In this document: positions 1 through 8,370 of the stretch, in pieces
Layout of the letters: each line of letters starts with the position of its first letter
Numbering within the stretch: position 1 is the stretch's first letter
Source: an uncultured Bacillaceae bacterium
Lineage (GTDB): Bacteria > Bacillota > Bacilli > Bacillales > Cytobacillaceae
Length of the DNA stretch: 12,843 bases
Direction of reading: 5' to 3'
Assembly: GCA_937995745.1 (NCBI GenBank)
Contig: CALKIU010000003.1
Location: 1 to 12,843 of the forward strand
Notes under the pieces: generated by a model
The model's input: only the letters and a program-made list of their open reading frames with translations
Database searches by the model: none
What the model was told of the DNA's origin: nothing
Made by a program: the position numbers and the translations under genes

Positions 1-103
1 CCCCTTTTTGGACATACGTTCTACTATCTTAAAAAAACTTACAACAACCAATTTAAATCAAGAAACTCCCATTTCCGCCTTAAAAACGTATTCTCTGCAT
101 GTT

Positions 104-131
104 TCTATGCCCTTTATTCTATGCCCTTTAT
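104..131. repeat. Tandem duplication of a 14-bp unit
   Basis: The 14-mer TCTATGCCCTTTAT occurs twice back to back without mismatch (104-117 and 118-131). It lies in AT-rich sequence downstream of trpA. No coding or regulatory meaning is apparent; replication slippage is the simplest origin. The rest of 1-253 holds no gene I can support and no obvious terminator for trpA. Confidence 0.85.
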
Positions 132-253
132 CTAACAATCCGATTCCCCAAACAAACCTGTACAAAAAAGAGATTAACCGTTCACTACACTCATGAAGAA
201 TTACTTATTTGGGGACAGTTATTACACATTGCGAAAAAATCACGCTTGTAACC

Positions 254-1034
254 TTACATTGCTTCCCGCATTCTGTACATAGCCTCTTTCATCCCGCGGA
301 CATAATCCGTCACATAAGGCACGCAGTCTTCGCCGTATTCCGCGATGATTTTTACAATCGCGCTTCCAACAATGACCCCGTCGGCATGCTGGGCCATCTC
401 CCTTGCCTGCTCCGGCGTGGAAATCCCAAACCCGATCGCACACGGAATGTCTTTTACTTCTTTGACCAGCCGGACCATTTTGCCCACATCAGTGGTGATT
501 TTCTCGCGGACGCCGGTCACTCCCAAAGAAGAGACCACATAAATGAACCCTTCCGCTTCTTTGGCGATGGCCCGGATGCGCTCGTTGGAAGTGGGCGCGA
601 TCATGGAAATGAGCGTCACGCCGTATTTTTTGCAAAAAGGCGCCAGTTCCTCCCTTTCATCAAAGGGAACGTCCGGCACGATGATGGCGTCAATCCCCGC
701 ATCCCGGCAATTTTGCAAAAAACGCTCCGTGCCGTACGTGAAGACGGGATTCATGTACGTCATAAACGCAAGGGGAACATCGCATTTCTTCCGGATCCGC
801 CGCACCATGTCAAAAATCTTATCGGTCGTCGTCCCCGCTGCGAGGGCGCGAATATCCGCTTCCTGGATGACCGGCCCTTCGGCAATCGGGTCGGAAAAGG
901 GAATCCCGAGTTCAATTAAATCGGCGCCGGCTTTGGCCATTTCCAATACAAGGCGTTCCGTCACGTCCACGTTCGGGTCGCCGGCCGTAATAAAAGGAAT
1001 AAACGCTTTTCCGTTTGCAAAAACTTGCTCGATC

Positions 1035-1042
<8 letters not shown>
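254..1042 (-). CDS. trpA: Tryptophan synthase alpha subunit
   Basis: TrpA cleaves indole-3-glycerol phosphate to indole and glyceraldehyde-3-phosphate and passes indole through a tunnel to TrpB in the cytosolic alpha2beta2 complex. The 262-residue TIM-barrel protein has the usual family length. The hallmark FIPFITAGDP lies at about 14-23, followed by IELGIPFSDP containing catalytic Glu44. The second acid, normally Asp in ADGP (Asp60 of Salmonella TrpA), is Glu55 here (AEGP), a variant I associate from memory with clostridial-type TrpA. The phosphate-site segments SSLGVTGVR and GFGISTPEQ are present. I chose the ATG at 1042 because a GGGGGG Shine-Dalgarno lies just upstream and the protein then opens MNRIEQVF; a longer reading from 1069 only adds trpB-overlapping residues. 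It overlaps the 3' end of trpB by 8 nt, so the two are probably translationally coupled. Confidence 0.97.
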
Positions 1043-2219
<1,177 letters not shown>

Positions 2220-2394
2220 GGCGATCATCTCCTCCTTTTTTTGAACTGCTTTTTTAAAACAGAGAAAAACAGACAGCACACCTTTGAAACCGGGGGCAAT
2301 CGTTCAAACTGCAACCGACGGGAGCCGGCCGTTTTGAAACTTTTTGAGAAGAACCCGAAGGCAAATGGGGAAACATTTCCTCTTTCCGGGAAAT

Positions 2395-2436
2395 AAAAAA
2401 AGCTTTCATCCCAAAATATGGGACAAAAGCTTTAAG
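2395..2436 (-). terminator. T-box intrinsic terminator
   Basis: On the minus strand the hairpin is AAAGCTTTTGTCCC pairing with GGGATGAAAGCTTT around an ATATTTT loop. The stem is about 14 bp with two wobble or mismatch positions, followed by seven T. It is the attenuator of the T-box and competes with an antiterminator that includes the GGGTGGCACCGC segment. Confidence 0.9.
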
Positions 2437-2717
2437 CTTCTGCGGTGCCACCCAAATTGGCGGATCAAACGATCACACCCACTCATTGTGTATACCATCA
2501 TATACACCCTTCTGATAACGGACAGGTTCCCGTAAGCTCCTACTCTCGGAAAACGATTTCGGGCTTCCCTCGCAAGTCCATTCAGAATGATTTTTGCAAC
2601 CGCCTTTCCACCGGCCGGCGGCTCTCTGAGTGCAAAAAATTCATTCCTACTATTCTTGCTCATCGGTTTCGTGTTTCAATTTATTCATATTTCAATTGAC
2701 TGGCAGTTTCATTTATT
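2395..2717 (-). ncRNA. T-box riboswitch, tRNA-Trp specific, upstream of trpBA
   Basis: Read on the minus strand, the leader has the parts of a T-box in order. Stem I is closed by GCAAG (2655-2659) pairing with CTTGC (2572-2576), with an AGTA motif in the specifier loop (2646-2654), a long stem GGAATGATTTTTGCA against TGCAAAAATCATTC, and a distal AGAGAG/GGTGGAAAG region. The specifier-loop 3' side reads GAA-TGG-A, placing the Trp codon TGG at 2578-2580. A stem III-like hairpin (GTGTATA/TATACAC) follows, then the T-box sequence GGGTGGCACCGC at 2442-2453. The element ends in a terminator hairpin with a T-run (2395-2436). By family knowledge, uncharged tRNA-Trp stabilises the antiterminator and allows trpBA transcription. 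The 5' end is set by the inferred promoter. Confidence 0.95.
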
Positions 2718-2723
2718 GGAAAT

Positions 2724-2753
2724 ATATTAACATCGGTTTCTTCTGTTTGTCAA
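2724..2753 (-). promoter_or_regulatory. SigA-type promoter of the trpBA T-box leader
   Basis: Minus-strand -35 TTGACA (2748-2753, perfect consensus) and -10 TAATAT (2724-2729) are separated by 18 bp. Transcription would start near 2717, directly in front of stem I of the T-box. Just upstream, at 2765-2782, a perfect 7-bp inverted repeat (CCGGGTT-TTGC-AACCCGG) has no T-run and could be an operator. Confidence 0.8.
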
Positions 2754-2926
2754 CCGGTATTTTTCCGGGTTTTGCAACCCGGAGGTTCCGCAAAACGGAT
2801 TCCTGGCGGCCGTCTCCGGGCCGGTTGGCCTGTTTTTCAAAAGAAAATGTCAAAATATCTTTATTTTTGCGATTTGCAAGTATACATTAAAGGTAAAGAA
2901 TCACAGATTGAAGGATGGGCAAGGGT

Positions 2927-3487
2927 ATGGAAAATAGAGGGTCTGCGAACAGGAAATCGCAATGGGGGTTTTGGCTTGTTTTGTTGGCGGCGTTCATCCT
3001 CGTCCGTTTATTTGTTTTTACTCCGGTTACCGTGAACGGGGAATCGATGTCGCCGACATTGCACCATAAGGACAAGTTGTTGGTTTTGAAACTTGCCGGA
3101 ATTGATCGGTTTGATATTATCGTGTTCGAGACAGAGAACGATGAGTTGTTTGTGAAAAGGGTGATCGGGCTGCCCGGAGATCAGGTGGAATACATAAACG
3201 ACACTTTGTATGTTAACGGGAAGGCTTATGAGGAGCCTTACTTGGATGCGGCGAAGAAGCGGTTTAAAGAGGAATACGGGGAGGAAATGGATTTTACGCC
3301 TGATTTTTCTTTGGAAGATCTCGGTTATGACAAGGTTCCGGAAGATGCGTTCTTTGTTCTCGGGGACAATCGGATTAAAAGCTACGACAGCCGGTACGGG
3401 GAGATCGGCTTTATTCCGTCCGAGAAAGTCGTCGGCGAGACTTCCGTCCTTTTTTGGCCCCTGGACCGGGTGCAGCTGATTGATTGA
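2927..3487 (+). CDS. sip: Type I signal peptidase (SipS/LepB family)
   Basis: Membrane-anchored serine peptidase (S26A) that cleaves signal peptides from Sec- and Tat-exported proteins on the outer face of the membrane. It has one N-terminal transmembrane segment (WGFWLVLLAAFILVRLFVF) after a short basic start, the usual topology of Gram-positive Sip enzymes. The nucleophile is the Ser of GESMSPTL (box B). The general-base Lys is in FVKRVIGLPGD (box D), and box E reads VLGDNR-IKSYDSR. Its length of 186 residues is normal. Two in-frame ATGs exist, at 2915 and 2927. I prefer 2927 because AAGG at 2911-2914 abuts the first ATG but suits the second. The gene is divergent from the trp T-box and apparently a single-gene unit; its own promoter is not clear. 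Confidence 0.95.
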   Translation: MENRGSANRKSQWGFWLVLLAAFILVRLFVFTPVTVNGESMSPTLHHKDKLLVLKLAGIDRFDIIVFETENDELFVKRVIGLPGDQVEYINDTLYVNGKAYEEPYLDAAKKRFKEEYGEEMDFTPDFSLEDLGYDKVPEDAFFVLGDNRIKSYDSRYGEIGFIPSEKVVGETSVLFWPLDRVQLID

Positions 3488-3574
3488 TGCCCGGTCAAGG
3501 TGAAACCCGGTATGAAGGTTGTTTCCACCCATTTTTTGAGATTTTCACATCATACTCTTTCAACTGCGCGGTTT

Positions 3575-3622
3575 TAAAAAACGGCCGGCCGCCGGAATTT
3601 CGCACAATTCCGGGGACCGGCC
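3575..3622 (-). terminator. Intrinsic terminator of the C39-like gene
   Basis: A GC-rich hairpin with GGCCGG/CCGGCC outer arms and CCGGAATT/AATTCCGG inner arms around a short loop. On the minus strand it ends in CGTTTTTTAAAA, so it best terminates the leftward gene at 3631. It may also stop rightward read-through from the signal peptidase gene, although the plus-strand T content after it is poor. Confidence 0.8.
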
Positions 3623-3630
3623 CTATTTGT

Positions 3631-4476
3631 TCAGTAGATGACGAATGCCTGGCTGCCCATTTGTTCCCATGCTTGAATAAATTTTTCCCTCTCCACCCGT
3701 TGGTTTTTCATCCCGTACGGATTGTTGACGTAGATGTAGTGTCCGTCAAAGCCCGTGATGACGCCGGAGTGCATGTTGAAGGTAATTTCCATGGCGCCCT
3801 GGGGTGTGTTCCATGTTTTGAAATTGGCGACGGGCACAAAGTTGGTCGTGCTAATGATCCAAACCGGATTTCCGTTCGCCACTTCGTCCAGGAGCCTGTC
3901 AAAAGGTTGTCCGGTTAAATCTTCCACGCGGTCTCCGACGTATTGCCTGGCCAAGTCGATGACAGGTCCGGCGTATACGCCCAATCCGGGTCCTTCTTCC
4001 ATATCGCCGACAAATCCTTCGTTCGGATTGCCGCGCAGGCCGTTTCCATATTTCATGGGAACTCTTTTGATTTTCGCGGCCAATTCATTTTTTGAAACCG
4101 GTATGCCTTTAAATGCCAACATCATCGACAAACTCGTCACTTCACAGCCGTTGTGCAGTTTCGGGTGTTCCATTTGGTTGATGAGAGGGACGTCAAGCAG
4201 GATTTTTTCATTTGTTTCTTTCAGCTTTCGTTCCGCCTTCAAAGTTTCGTCCGGCAGGGAATCTTGATTTTCTTTAATTGCCAACAAGAGGTGCCCTTGT
4301 TCTTGATGCGGAAAATCTTGTTCCGTATCTACGGTTGATTCTGCGGAGCGCCTTTTACCAGAGTCTGCGGTGTTGTCGGAAACGGCCAATTGGCTTTTTA
4401 GGAGCGAAAATGTGAAAAAAATGGCGGCCATAAGAAAAGTGGCAACAACTATTTTCCGGCGGGTGTTTTTGGTCAA
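3631..4476 (-). CDS. Exported C39-like (YvpB-type) cysteine peptidase-family protein
   Basis: A secreted or membrane-tethered protein of the papain-like C39_2 family; the substrate is unknown. A basic N-terminus with a hydrophobic stretch (IVVATFLMAAIFFTFSLL) is a signal peptide or anchor. It is followed by a charged linker of about 65 residues and then the domain starting at VPLINQMEHPKLHNGCEVTS. The Cys of NGCEVTS is the likely nucleophile, with HSGVITGFDGHYIYVNNPYG supplying His and a polar partner. The family is close to B. subtilis YvpB. On start choice, an ATG at 4482 directly abuts the AGGAAGG Shine-Dalgarno with no spacing, while the TTG at 4476 lies 6 nt away, so I favour TTG. A 6-bp inverted repeat (ATGTTT-AAACAT, 4495-4508) lies just upstream of the ribosome site and may be an operator. 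Confidence 0.85.
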   Translation of the reverse strand: MTKNTRRKIVVATFLMAAIFFTFSLLKSQLAVSDNTADSGKRRSAESTVDTEQDFPHQEQGHLLLAIKENQDSLPDETLKAERKLKETNEKILLDVPLINQMEHPKLHNGCEVTSLSMMLAFKGIPVSKNELAAKIKRVPMKYGNGLRGNPNEGFVGDMEEGPGLGVYAGPVIDLARQYVGDRVEDLTGQPFDRLLDEVANGNPVWIISTTNFVPVANFKTWNTPQGAMEITFNMHSGVITGFDGHYIYVNNPYGMKNQRVEREKFIQAWEQMGSQAFVIY

Positions 4477-4482
4477 TGGCAT

Positions 4483-5009
4483 CCTTCCTCGGTAATGTTT
4501 TTAAACATGAAATGCCAATCTAGCAAATTCTTAATCTGAAACAAAGAACATTTTATTGTATAAATTTTACAGACTTATTAATAATTCTATGATATTGGAA
4601 AAATTTATCCATTTTATTTATCCGGGGCAAACTTTTATTCCGGTAAAACGGAAAACGGGTCTCGCGAGTTCCCCGGTGGATGAAAGGAATGCCGGTGGGT
4701 TCACGCCATGTATTCATGGGCAAAGGCTGGCAGCGGTTTTTGCCGGGAAGAGACGGTTTTGAAGTTTGCCGCTGCCTCTTCGTGCGGACGGCAGTGGCAG
4801 TGCTTTTTACAAGGGGCGTTTTGTTGGAAAAAGATGGCTCTGTCCGCAATTCCGTTGTAATTGCCGCTAGTTACATTGTGTGCAGTTTGAGGGAGTCTAT
4901 GCGGGGGCGAATTTGCTTTTGTTCAAGCAATTGTTTCCTATTCTGTCGGATTTTTTGAAGGTTTTTACTGCCGGTTTTATGAAAAAGAATGGCAACACCC
5001 ATGAATAAT
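4483..5009. other. Intergenic stretch with no supported gene
   Basis: About 530 bp between the C39-like gene and the next rightward unit. Short open frames exist on both strands, but none has a convincing ribosome site, hydrophobicity pattern or familiar motif. The left part is very AT-rich and must hold the promoter of the leftward C39-like gene, though no consensus promoter is clear. It could contain decayed sequence. Confidence 0.5.
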
Positions 5010-5031
5010 CGTCTGAAACAGGCGTTTTTTT
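5010..5031 (+). terminator. Terminator-like hairpin with T7 tail
   Basis: CGTCTG-AAA-CAGGCG (one G-U pair) followed by seven T. It directly precedes the -10 of the next gene, and no intact rightward gene lies upstream to be terminated. It may be a relic or an insulator. Inverted arms AACACCC (4994-5000) and GGGTGTT (5042-5048) bracket it. Confidence 0.5.
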
Positions 5032-5033
5032 GT

Positions 5034-5039
5034 TATAAT
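5034..5039 (+). promoter_or_regulatory. -10 element of the 5074 gene
   Basis: A perfect TATAAT lies 34 bp upstream of the start codon, giving a leader of about 28 nt that ends in AAAGGA. The -35 region 17 bp upstream (GTCTGA) is poor and overlaps the preceding hairpin, so strength is uncertain. Confidence 0.55.
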
Positions 5040-5073
5040 TGGGGTGTTTTAAATCCGAACGAAAGGACCGACC

Positions 5074-5364
5074 ATGATGGCAAACGCACAAATCAACCCG
5101 CGGTTGATTCAACTGCTGCTCAACAAAAGCGCTTCCGAAGTTCCAACGCAACCGACAAGAAGCATGCTTCCGGGAAAGTATGTAAGAATTGTTAATAAAA
5201 ATAAAGACCTTATGTCTAAGTATTATGAATCAAACCACCAAATGCTCACCTGCAAAAAATGCGGCCGGAAAGGAAAATATGATATCGGGTCTGTTTTTTT
5301 GGATATTGAAAAGTCACAGAAAAACGACCCGGATGATATCCAAATTCATACGGATACGTTTTAA
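5074..5364 (+). CDS. Small CxxC-containing protein, unknown function, probably 3'-truncated
   Basis: I do not recognise this gene. The 96-residue product starts with a soluble, polar N-terminus and a basic region (KYVRIVNKNKDLMSKYYE). A single Cys60-X2-Cys63 knuckle follows in TCKKCGRKGKYDIG, which looks like the first half of a zinc ribbon; the second Cys pair is missing. It ends abruptly in IQIHTDTF. The 5' end looks functional: TATAAT at 5034-5039, AAAGGA at 5062-5067, and ATG 6 nt later (a second ATG follows immediately). The last 119 bp overlap, antisense, the open frame carrying the decayed bioA fragment, whose recognisable homology ends at about 5360. I infer that a rearrangement removed the 3' part of this gene. 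It may still be transcribed, and a small complete protein cannot be excluded. Confidence 0.55.
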   Translation: MMANAQINPRLIQLLLNKSASEVPTQPTRSMLPGKYVRIVNKNKDLMSKYYESNHQMLTCKKCGRKGKYDIGSVFLDIEKSQKNDPDDIQIHTDTF

Positions 5365-5644
5365 AAAACTCCCGGAGGGCTTCGTCCGTCTCCATCAAGC
5401 AGTCAATTTCTTCCTTCGTCATGACATACAGAGGCATAAAGTACAAAATGTTTCCGAGCCGCCTTAAGAGCAGCCCTTTTTCCAAGGCGAACTTATAAAT
5501 TTGATATCCGACCTGGTTCCTGCTCGGGAACGGTTCTTTCGTTTCTTTGTCTTTCACTCCTTCGCACGCCCCCGCCATCCCCGTTTGCCGGTATTCGCCC
5601 ACAAATGGATCATCGGCAAATGTGCGGAGGGCCGCCTCTTTCAT
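5246..5644 (-). pseudogene. bioA: bioA remnant (adenosylmethionine-8-amino-7-oxononanoate aminotransferase, C-terminal end)
   Basis: Residues 10-90 of this frame match the C-terminal domain of BioA, the PLP aminotransferase making 7,8-diaminopelargonate in biotin synthesis. Recognisable pieces are DPFVGEYRQTG, GVKDKETKEPFP, the segment VGYQIYKFALEKGLLLR, and LGNILYFMPLYVMTKEEID. The N-terminal three quarters, including the PLP-binding lysine, are absent. A TAA lies in frame five codons before the first ATG, and the RQTG-MAG region appears to lack a residue and is altered (ACEG where GIEL is usual). After about LREFF the frame runs on into antisense of the 5074 gene, so only about 5360-5644 is true bioA sequence. 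It lies 51 bp downstream of the amidohydrolase on the same strand. No other biotin gene is present. Confidence 0.8.
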
Positions 5645-5695
5645 ATAGGCCCTTTTTTACGGATATCATCGAGCACAAACCGGACTGCCGGGATA

Positions 5696-6829
5696 TCAGT
5701 CCTCCCCGCTTTTTGTGCATCCGGCCAGCCCTTTAAACACCTCAACGGCCGTTTCAATGATCTCATCGTTAAAATCATATGCCGCCGTATGGATGTGAGG
5801 GTAATCTTCGCCATTGCCAATGTAAAAAATGGCCCCTTTTGTCTCCTTCAAAAAATGGCCGAAATCTTCCGAAGCCCTGTACGGTTCGGCCAATTCGAGG
5901 CAGGGAATTCCTTTTCTCTGACACACCGCACGGATTTTGGCCGTGCTCTCTGGATGGTTCACCGTTTCCGAGAACTCATCCGCATAGGAAAAGCGGACTT
6001 TCAAAACATGGGCGTGCCCCAACTGCAGCGCTTTCTGTTCCAATGCTCCCTGCAATTGCTCCAATTCCGCCTCATATTGGGCGCGAATCGTCAAAAGGAG
6101 TTCCCCCTTGCTTGCGGAAACGCCGAAACTCCGCTCCCCGACAGCCACTTGAATGACCGTGCACAGCACTTTCCCCTCATACGTGTCCGGAGCAGTCAAA
6201 TGGGGAATGGCCTGCACAAGTTCGGCGATGGCAAAAGCCGGATTGATGCCGTCTTCCGGCTGGCTGGCGTGTGCCGGGGTCCCTTCCATATAGATCGTCA
6301 TCCCCTTGGACGCATAATGGGCCGTTCCGTCAATGACATTCACCGAACGCAGGGGCAAGCCGCTCATATTATGAAAGGCGAAAATTTCTTCGATCCCGTT
6401 CTCTTTCAGAAACGGCACGCATTCCAAAGCACCGTCTCCCGTTTCCTCCGCATGTTGAAAAAGAAAATAAATATTGTGGTCCGCGCCCTTTTGGTCAACT
6501 TCCAAAGCGAGTCCGCAAAGACTGGCGGCATGCCCGTCATGTCCGCATTTATGGGAAACCCCCGGAATTTTTGACCCGTGCGGAAGGGATATTGTCTCAT
6601 CAATCGGCAAGGCGTCAAAATCGGCCCGGAAAGCAATGTTCCTTTTTCCTTCACCCGCCCGATACACCGCATAAAACCAGGCGCCTCTATCAACCAATTC
6701 CAGATGGGTATGTGTCTGCAAAAACGTCATTAAATGATGTTTTGTCCAAACTTCCCGGTTCGACAACTCCGGATGCTGATGCAATTCGCGGCGCAATTTC
6801 CGGACTAATTCCAAATTTTTCTTTTCCAA
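5696..6829 (-). CDS. M20-family amidohydrolase/metallopeptidase
   Basis: A cytosolic zinc or binuclear metal hydrolase of the M20D type (aminoacylase/amidohydrolase, related to AmhX and HipO-like enzymes). It probably hydrolyses an N-acyl amino acid or similar amide; the substrate cannot be told. The 377-residue length is typical. Metal-site motifs are FRADFDALPIDE (68-79), HKCGHDGHA with Cys95 and His97, QHAEETGDG with the Glu128-Glu129 pair, FHNMSG, and the late PHIHTAAYDF. A dimerisation-domain stretch around GTPAHASQPEDG carries the His typical of the lid domain. The start is TTG at 6829, supported by AGGTGAT 6 nt upstream; no ATG in frame fits better, and a TAA lies 9 codons further upstream. 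It appears to be a single-gene unit followed by the bioA relic. Confidence 0.9.
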   Translation of the reverse strand: MEKKNLELVRKLRRELHQHPELSNREVWTKHHLMTFLQTHTHLELVDRGAWFYAVYRAGEGKRNIAFRADFDALPIDETISLPHGSKIPGVSHKCGHDGHAASLCGLALEVDQKGADHNIYFLFQHAEETGDGALECVPFLKENGIEEIFAFHNMSGLPLRSVNVIDGTAHYASKGMTIYMEGTPAHASQPEDGINPAFAIAELVQAIPHLTAPDTYEGKVLCTVIQVAVGERSFGVSASKGELLLTIRAQYEAELEQLQGALEQKALQLGHAHVLKVRFSYADEFSETVNHPESTAKIRAVCQRKGIPCLELAEPYRASEDFGHFLKETKGAIFYIGNGEDYPHIHTAAYDFNDEIIETAVEVFKGLAGCTKSGED

Positions 6830-7281
6830 AATCCCATCACCTGCTTCATCTGTTTACGGACTATTTTTCAGTTTCTTCCCGTGCATCCCCGTTCCGGGTG
6901 TTATGTTTTCCTCAAAAATGGTGATTTTCCAATTTGGCATTGGCCGTTTTTCCAAAAACATCCGCCACCCGCAGTTCGCACCTATTGATGAAAATACTTT
7001 TCCGGAGAATAAATCGTGCCTCTTCATCTTTTGCCGCAGCCATTTTATCAGCATATCCGTTTTGAATCGGCTTCATATAAATCCGTCTTTTCGCCATTAT
7101 TCATATTTTCATGTTGCTGGCTTGAAAATAACAAACTTTGAATTTGCGGGCGGCTCTTCAGAGAGGATATATATTTTCTAAAACACTGACAGTACTTTTT
7201 CCGGAAAATAGATTAAATCCAAAATTTGGTATATTATTGGAAAAATCGATTTATTTTGTTCGGATTGATTAATAAAATCTA
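6830..7281. other. Intergenic stretch between divergent units, no supported gene
   Basis: About 450 bp separating the leftward amidohydrolase from the pst operon. Short open frames occur on the minus strand (for example 6912-7097, with a polar N-terminal stretch), but they lack a ribosome site and recognisable motifs. The region becomes AT-rich from about 7180 towards the pst promoter. It may contain a decayed gene. Confidence 0.5.
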
Positions 7282-7320
7282 TTAGTATAAAAGTGACAAT
7301 TATTTTACAATAACAATGAA
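7282..7320 (+). promoter_or_regulatory. Candidate PhoP box upstream of pstS
   Basis: Hexamers at exact 11-bp steps read TTAGTA (7282), GTGACA (7293), TTTACA (7304) and AATGAA (7315). The middle two fit the Bacillus PhoP repeat TTNACA with 5-bp spacers, and the outer ones are weak. The position, about 80-120 bp upstream of the pstS start, suits phosphate-starvation control by PhoPR. A -10 element is not clear (TAAATA or TACATA nearby). Confidence 0.45.
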
Positions 7321-7400
7321 ATGTCGTAAATACATAAAATTCTTGCAAACAAAAATTCCCTCTGTTTCTTGAAAATCATGGGATTTGAGGAGGACTCAAG

Positions 7401-8324
7401 GTGAAGAAAAAGCATCTATTGACATTATTGGCTATTATTTTTACAACATTTCTTGTGATCGGATGTTCAAATTCTGACGATTCCGACAAAAATGCCGACG
7501 GTGACAAGAAAGCAACAGAAGTAAAAACAAAAATTCAATTTACCGGTTCCTCCACTTTGGCTCCGGTCATCCAAGCCATTGCCGATGATTTTACAAACAA
7601 ATACGGCACATGGGATAAAGTGGACAGCGCCCTTCCGAACAAAGACATTGAAATTAACATCAACTCCGGCGGGTCCGGCGAAGGGGCAAAAGGTGTCATT
7701 GAAGGGACAACGGACATCGGCATGCTGGCCAGAGGAGTCAAAGATGAAGAAAAAGCACAAATCACCGATCCGGTTGAATATTTGGTGGGCATTGACGCCT
7801 TGACCCTGGCTGTTCATCCGGAAAACCCGATCCTGACAATCAAAGATGATTTAACCAAAGAAGAAATTGTCAAGATTTTCTCCGGAGAATATGCAACATG
7901 GAAAGATTTCGATCCTTCACTTCCTGATGAAGAAATTATCGTCATCACCCGCGATATCGGCGGCGGAGCCCACGAAGTATTCCAAGAAAAAGTTATGGGC
8001 GATGTGGATGTAAAAGCAGATGCCATCCAAGCCAGCTCCATGGGAGCCCTCGTGACAAAAATCATGGAAAATAAATACGCCATCGGTTATGCTTCCTTTG
8101 GCGTCGCCAATCAAAACGAAGGCAAAGTCGTGATGTTGAAAGTTGACGGCATCGAACCGACCGTTGAAAATATTTTGGACGGCAAATACATTATTCAAAG
8201 ACCGCTCATCCTTCTCACCTCCGGAAAATTGGATGCGGCTGAACAAGCATTCGTTGATTATATCCTCGGAGAAGAAGGACAAAAACTCGTCGAAGAAATG
8301 GGATTCGTTCCGGCCGCTCAATAA
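7401..8324 (+). CDS. pstS: Phosphate ABC transporter substrate-binding lipoprotein
   Basis: High-affinity phosphate receptor, lipid-anchored on the outer face of the membrane, that delivers Pi to the PstCA channel. The signal peptide has a basic start (MKKKH), a hydrophobic core and lipobox VIGC with Cys22 as the lipidated residue, followed by a Ser/Asp-rich linker. The mature PBP-like domain has the phosphate-site segments FTGSSTLAPV, INSGGSGEGAKGVIEG and TRDIGGGAHEVF. The 307-residue length is normal. The start is GTG at 7401, supported by AGGAGG 7 nt upstream. It is the first gene of the operon and is separated from pstC by 187 bp with two hairpins. In other bacteria such an arrangement makes the receptor more abundant than the membrane subunits. 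Confidence 0.95.
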   Translation: MKKKHLLTLLAIIFTTFLVIGCSNSDDSDKNADGDKKATEVKTKIQFTGSSTLAPVIQAIADDFTNKYGTWDKVDSALPNKDIEININSGGSGEGAKGVIEGTTDIGMLARGVKDEEKAQITDPVEYLVGIDALTLAVHPENPILTIKDDLTKEEIVKIFSGEYATWKDFDPSLPDEEIIVITRDIGGGAHEVFQEKVMGDVDVKADAIQASSMGALVTKIMENKYAIGYASFGVANQNEGKVVMLKVDGIEPTVENILDGKYIIQRPLILLTSGKLDAAEQAFVDYILGEEGQKLVEEMGFVPAAQ

Positions 8325-8370
8325 TTTAACAAAACCGGAATGAATTTCCCCGGAAAAATAGTTCCAACCG

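Noticed and set aside
3008..3532. Minus-strand open frame across the signal peptidase gene.
   Set aside because: Antisense of a clear Sip gene whose catalytic motifs are all in the plus frame.
4553..4958. Open frames on both strands in the 4483-5073 gap.
   Set aside because: No recognisable family, no convincing ribosome site, and both strands are open over the same bases.
5501..6574. A 357-codon plus-strand open frame.
   Set aside because: It is antisense to the M20 amidohydrolase, which has complete metal-site motifs and a good ribosome site.
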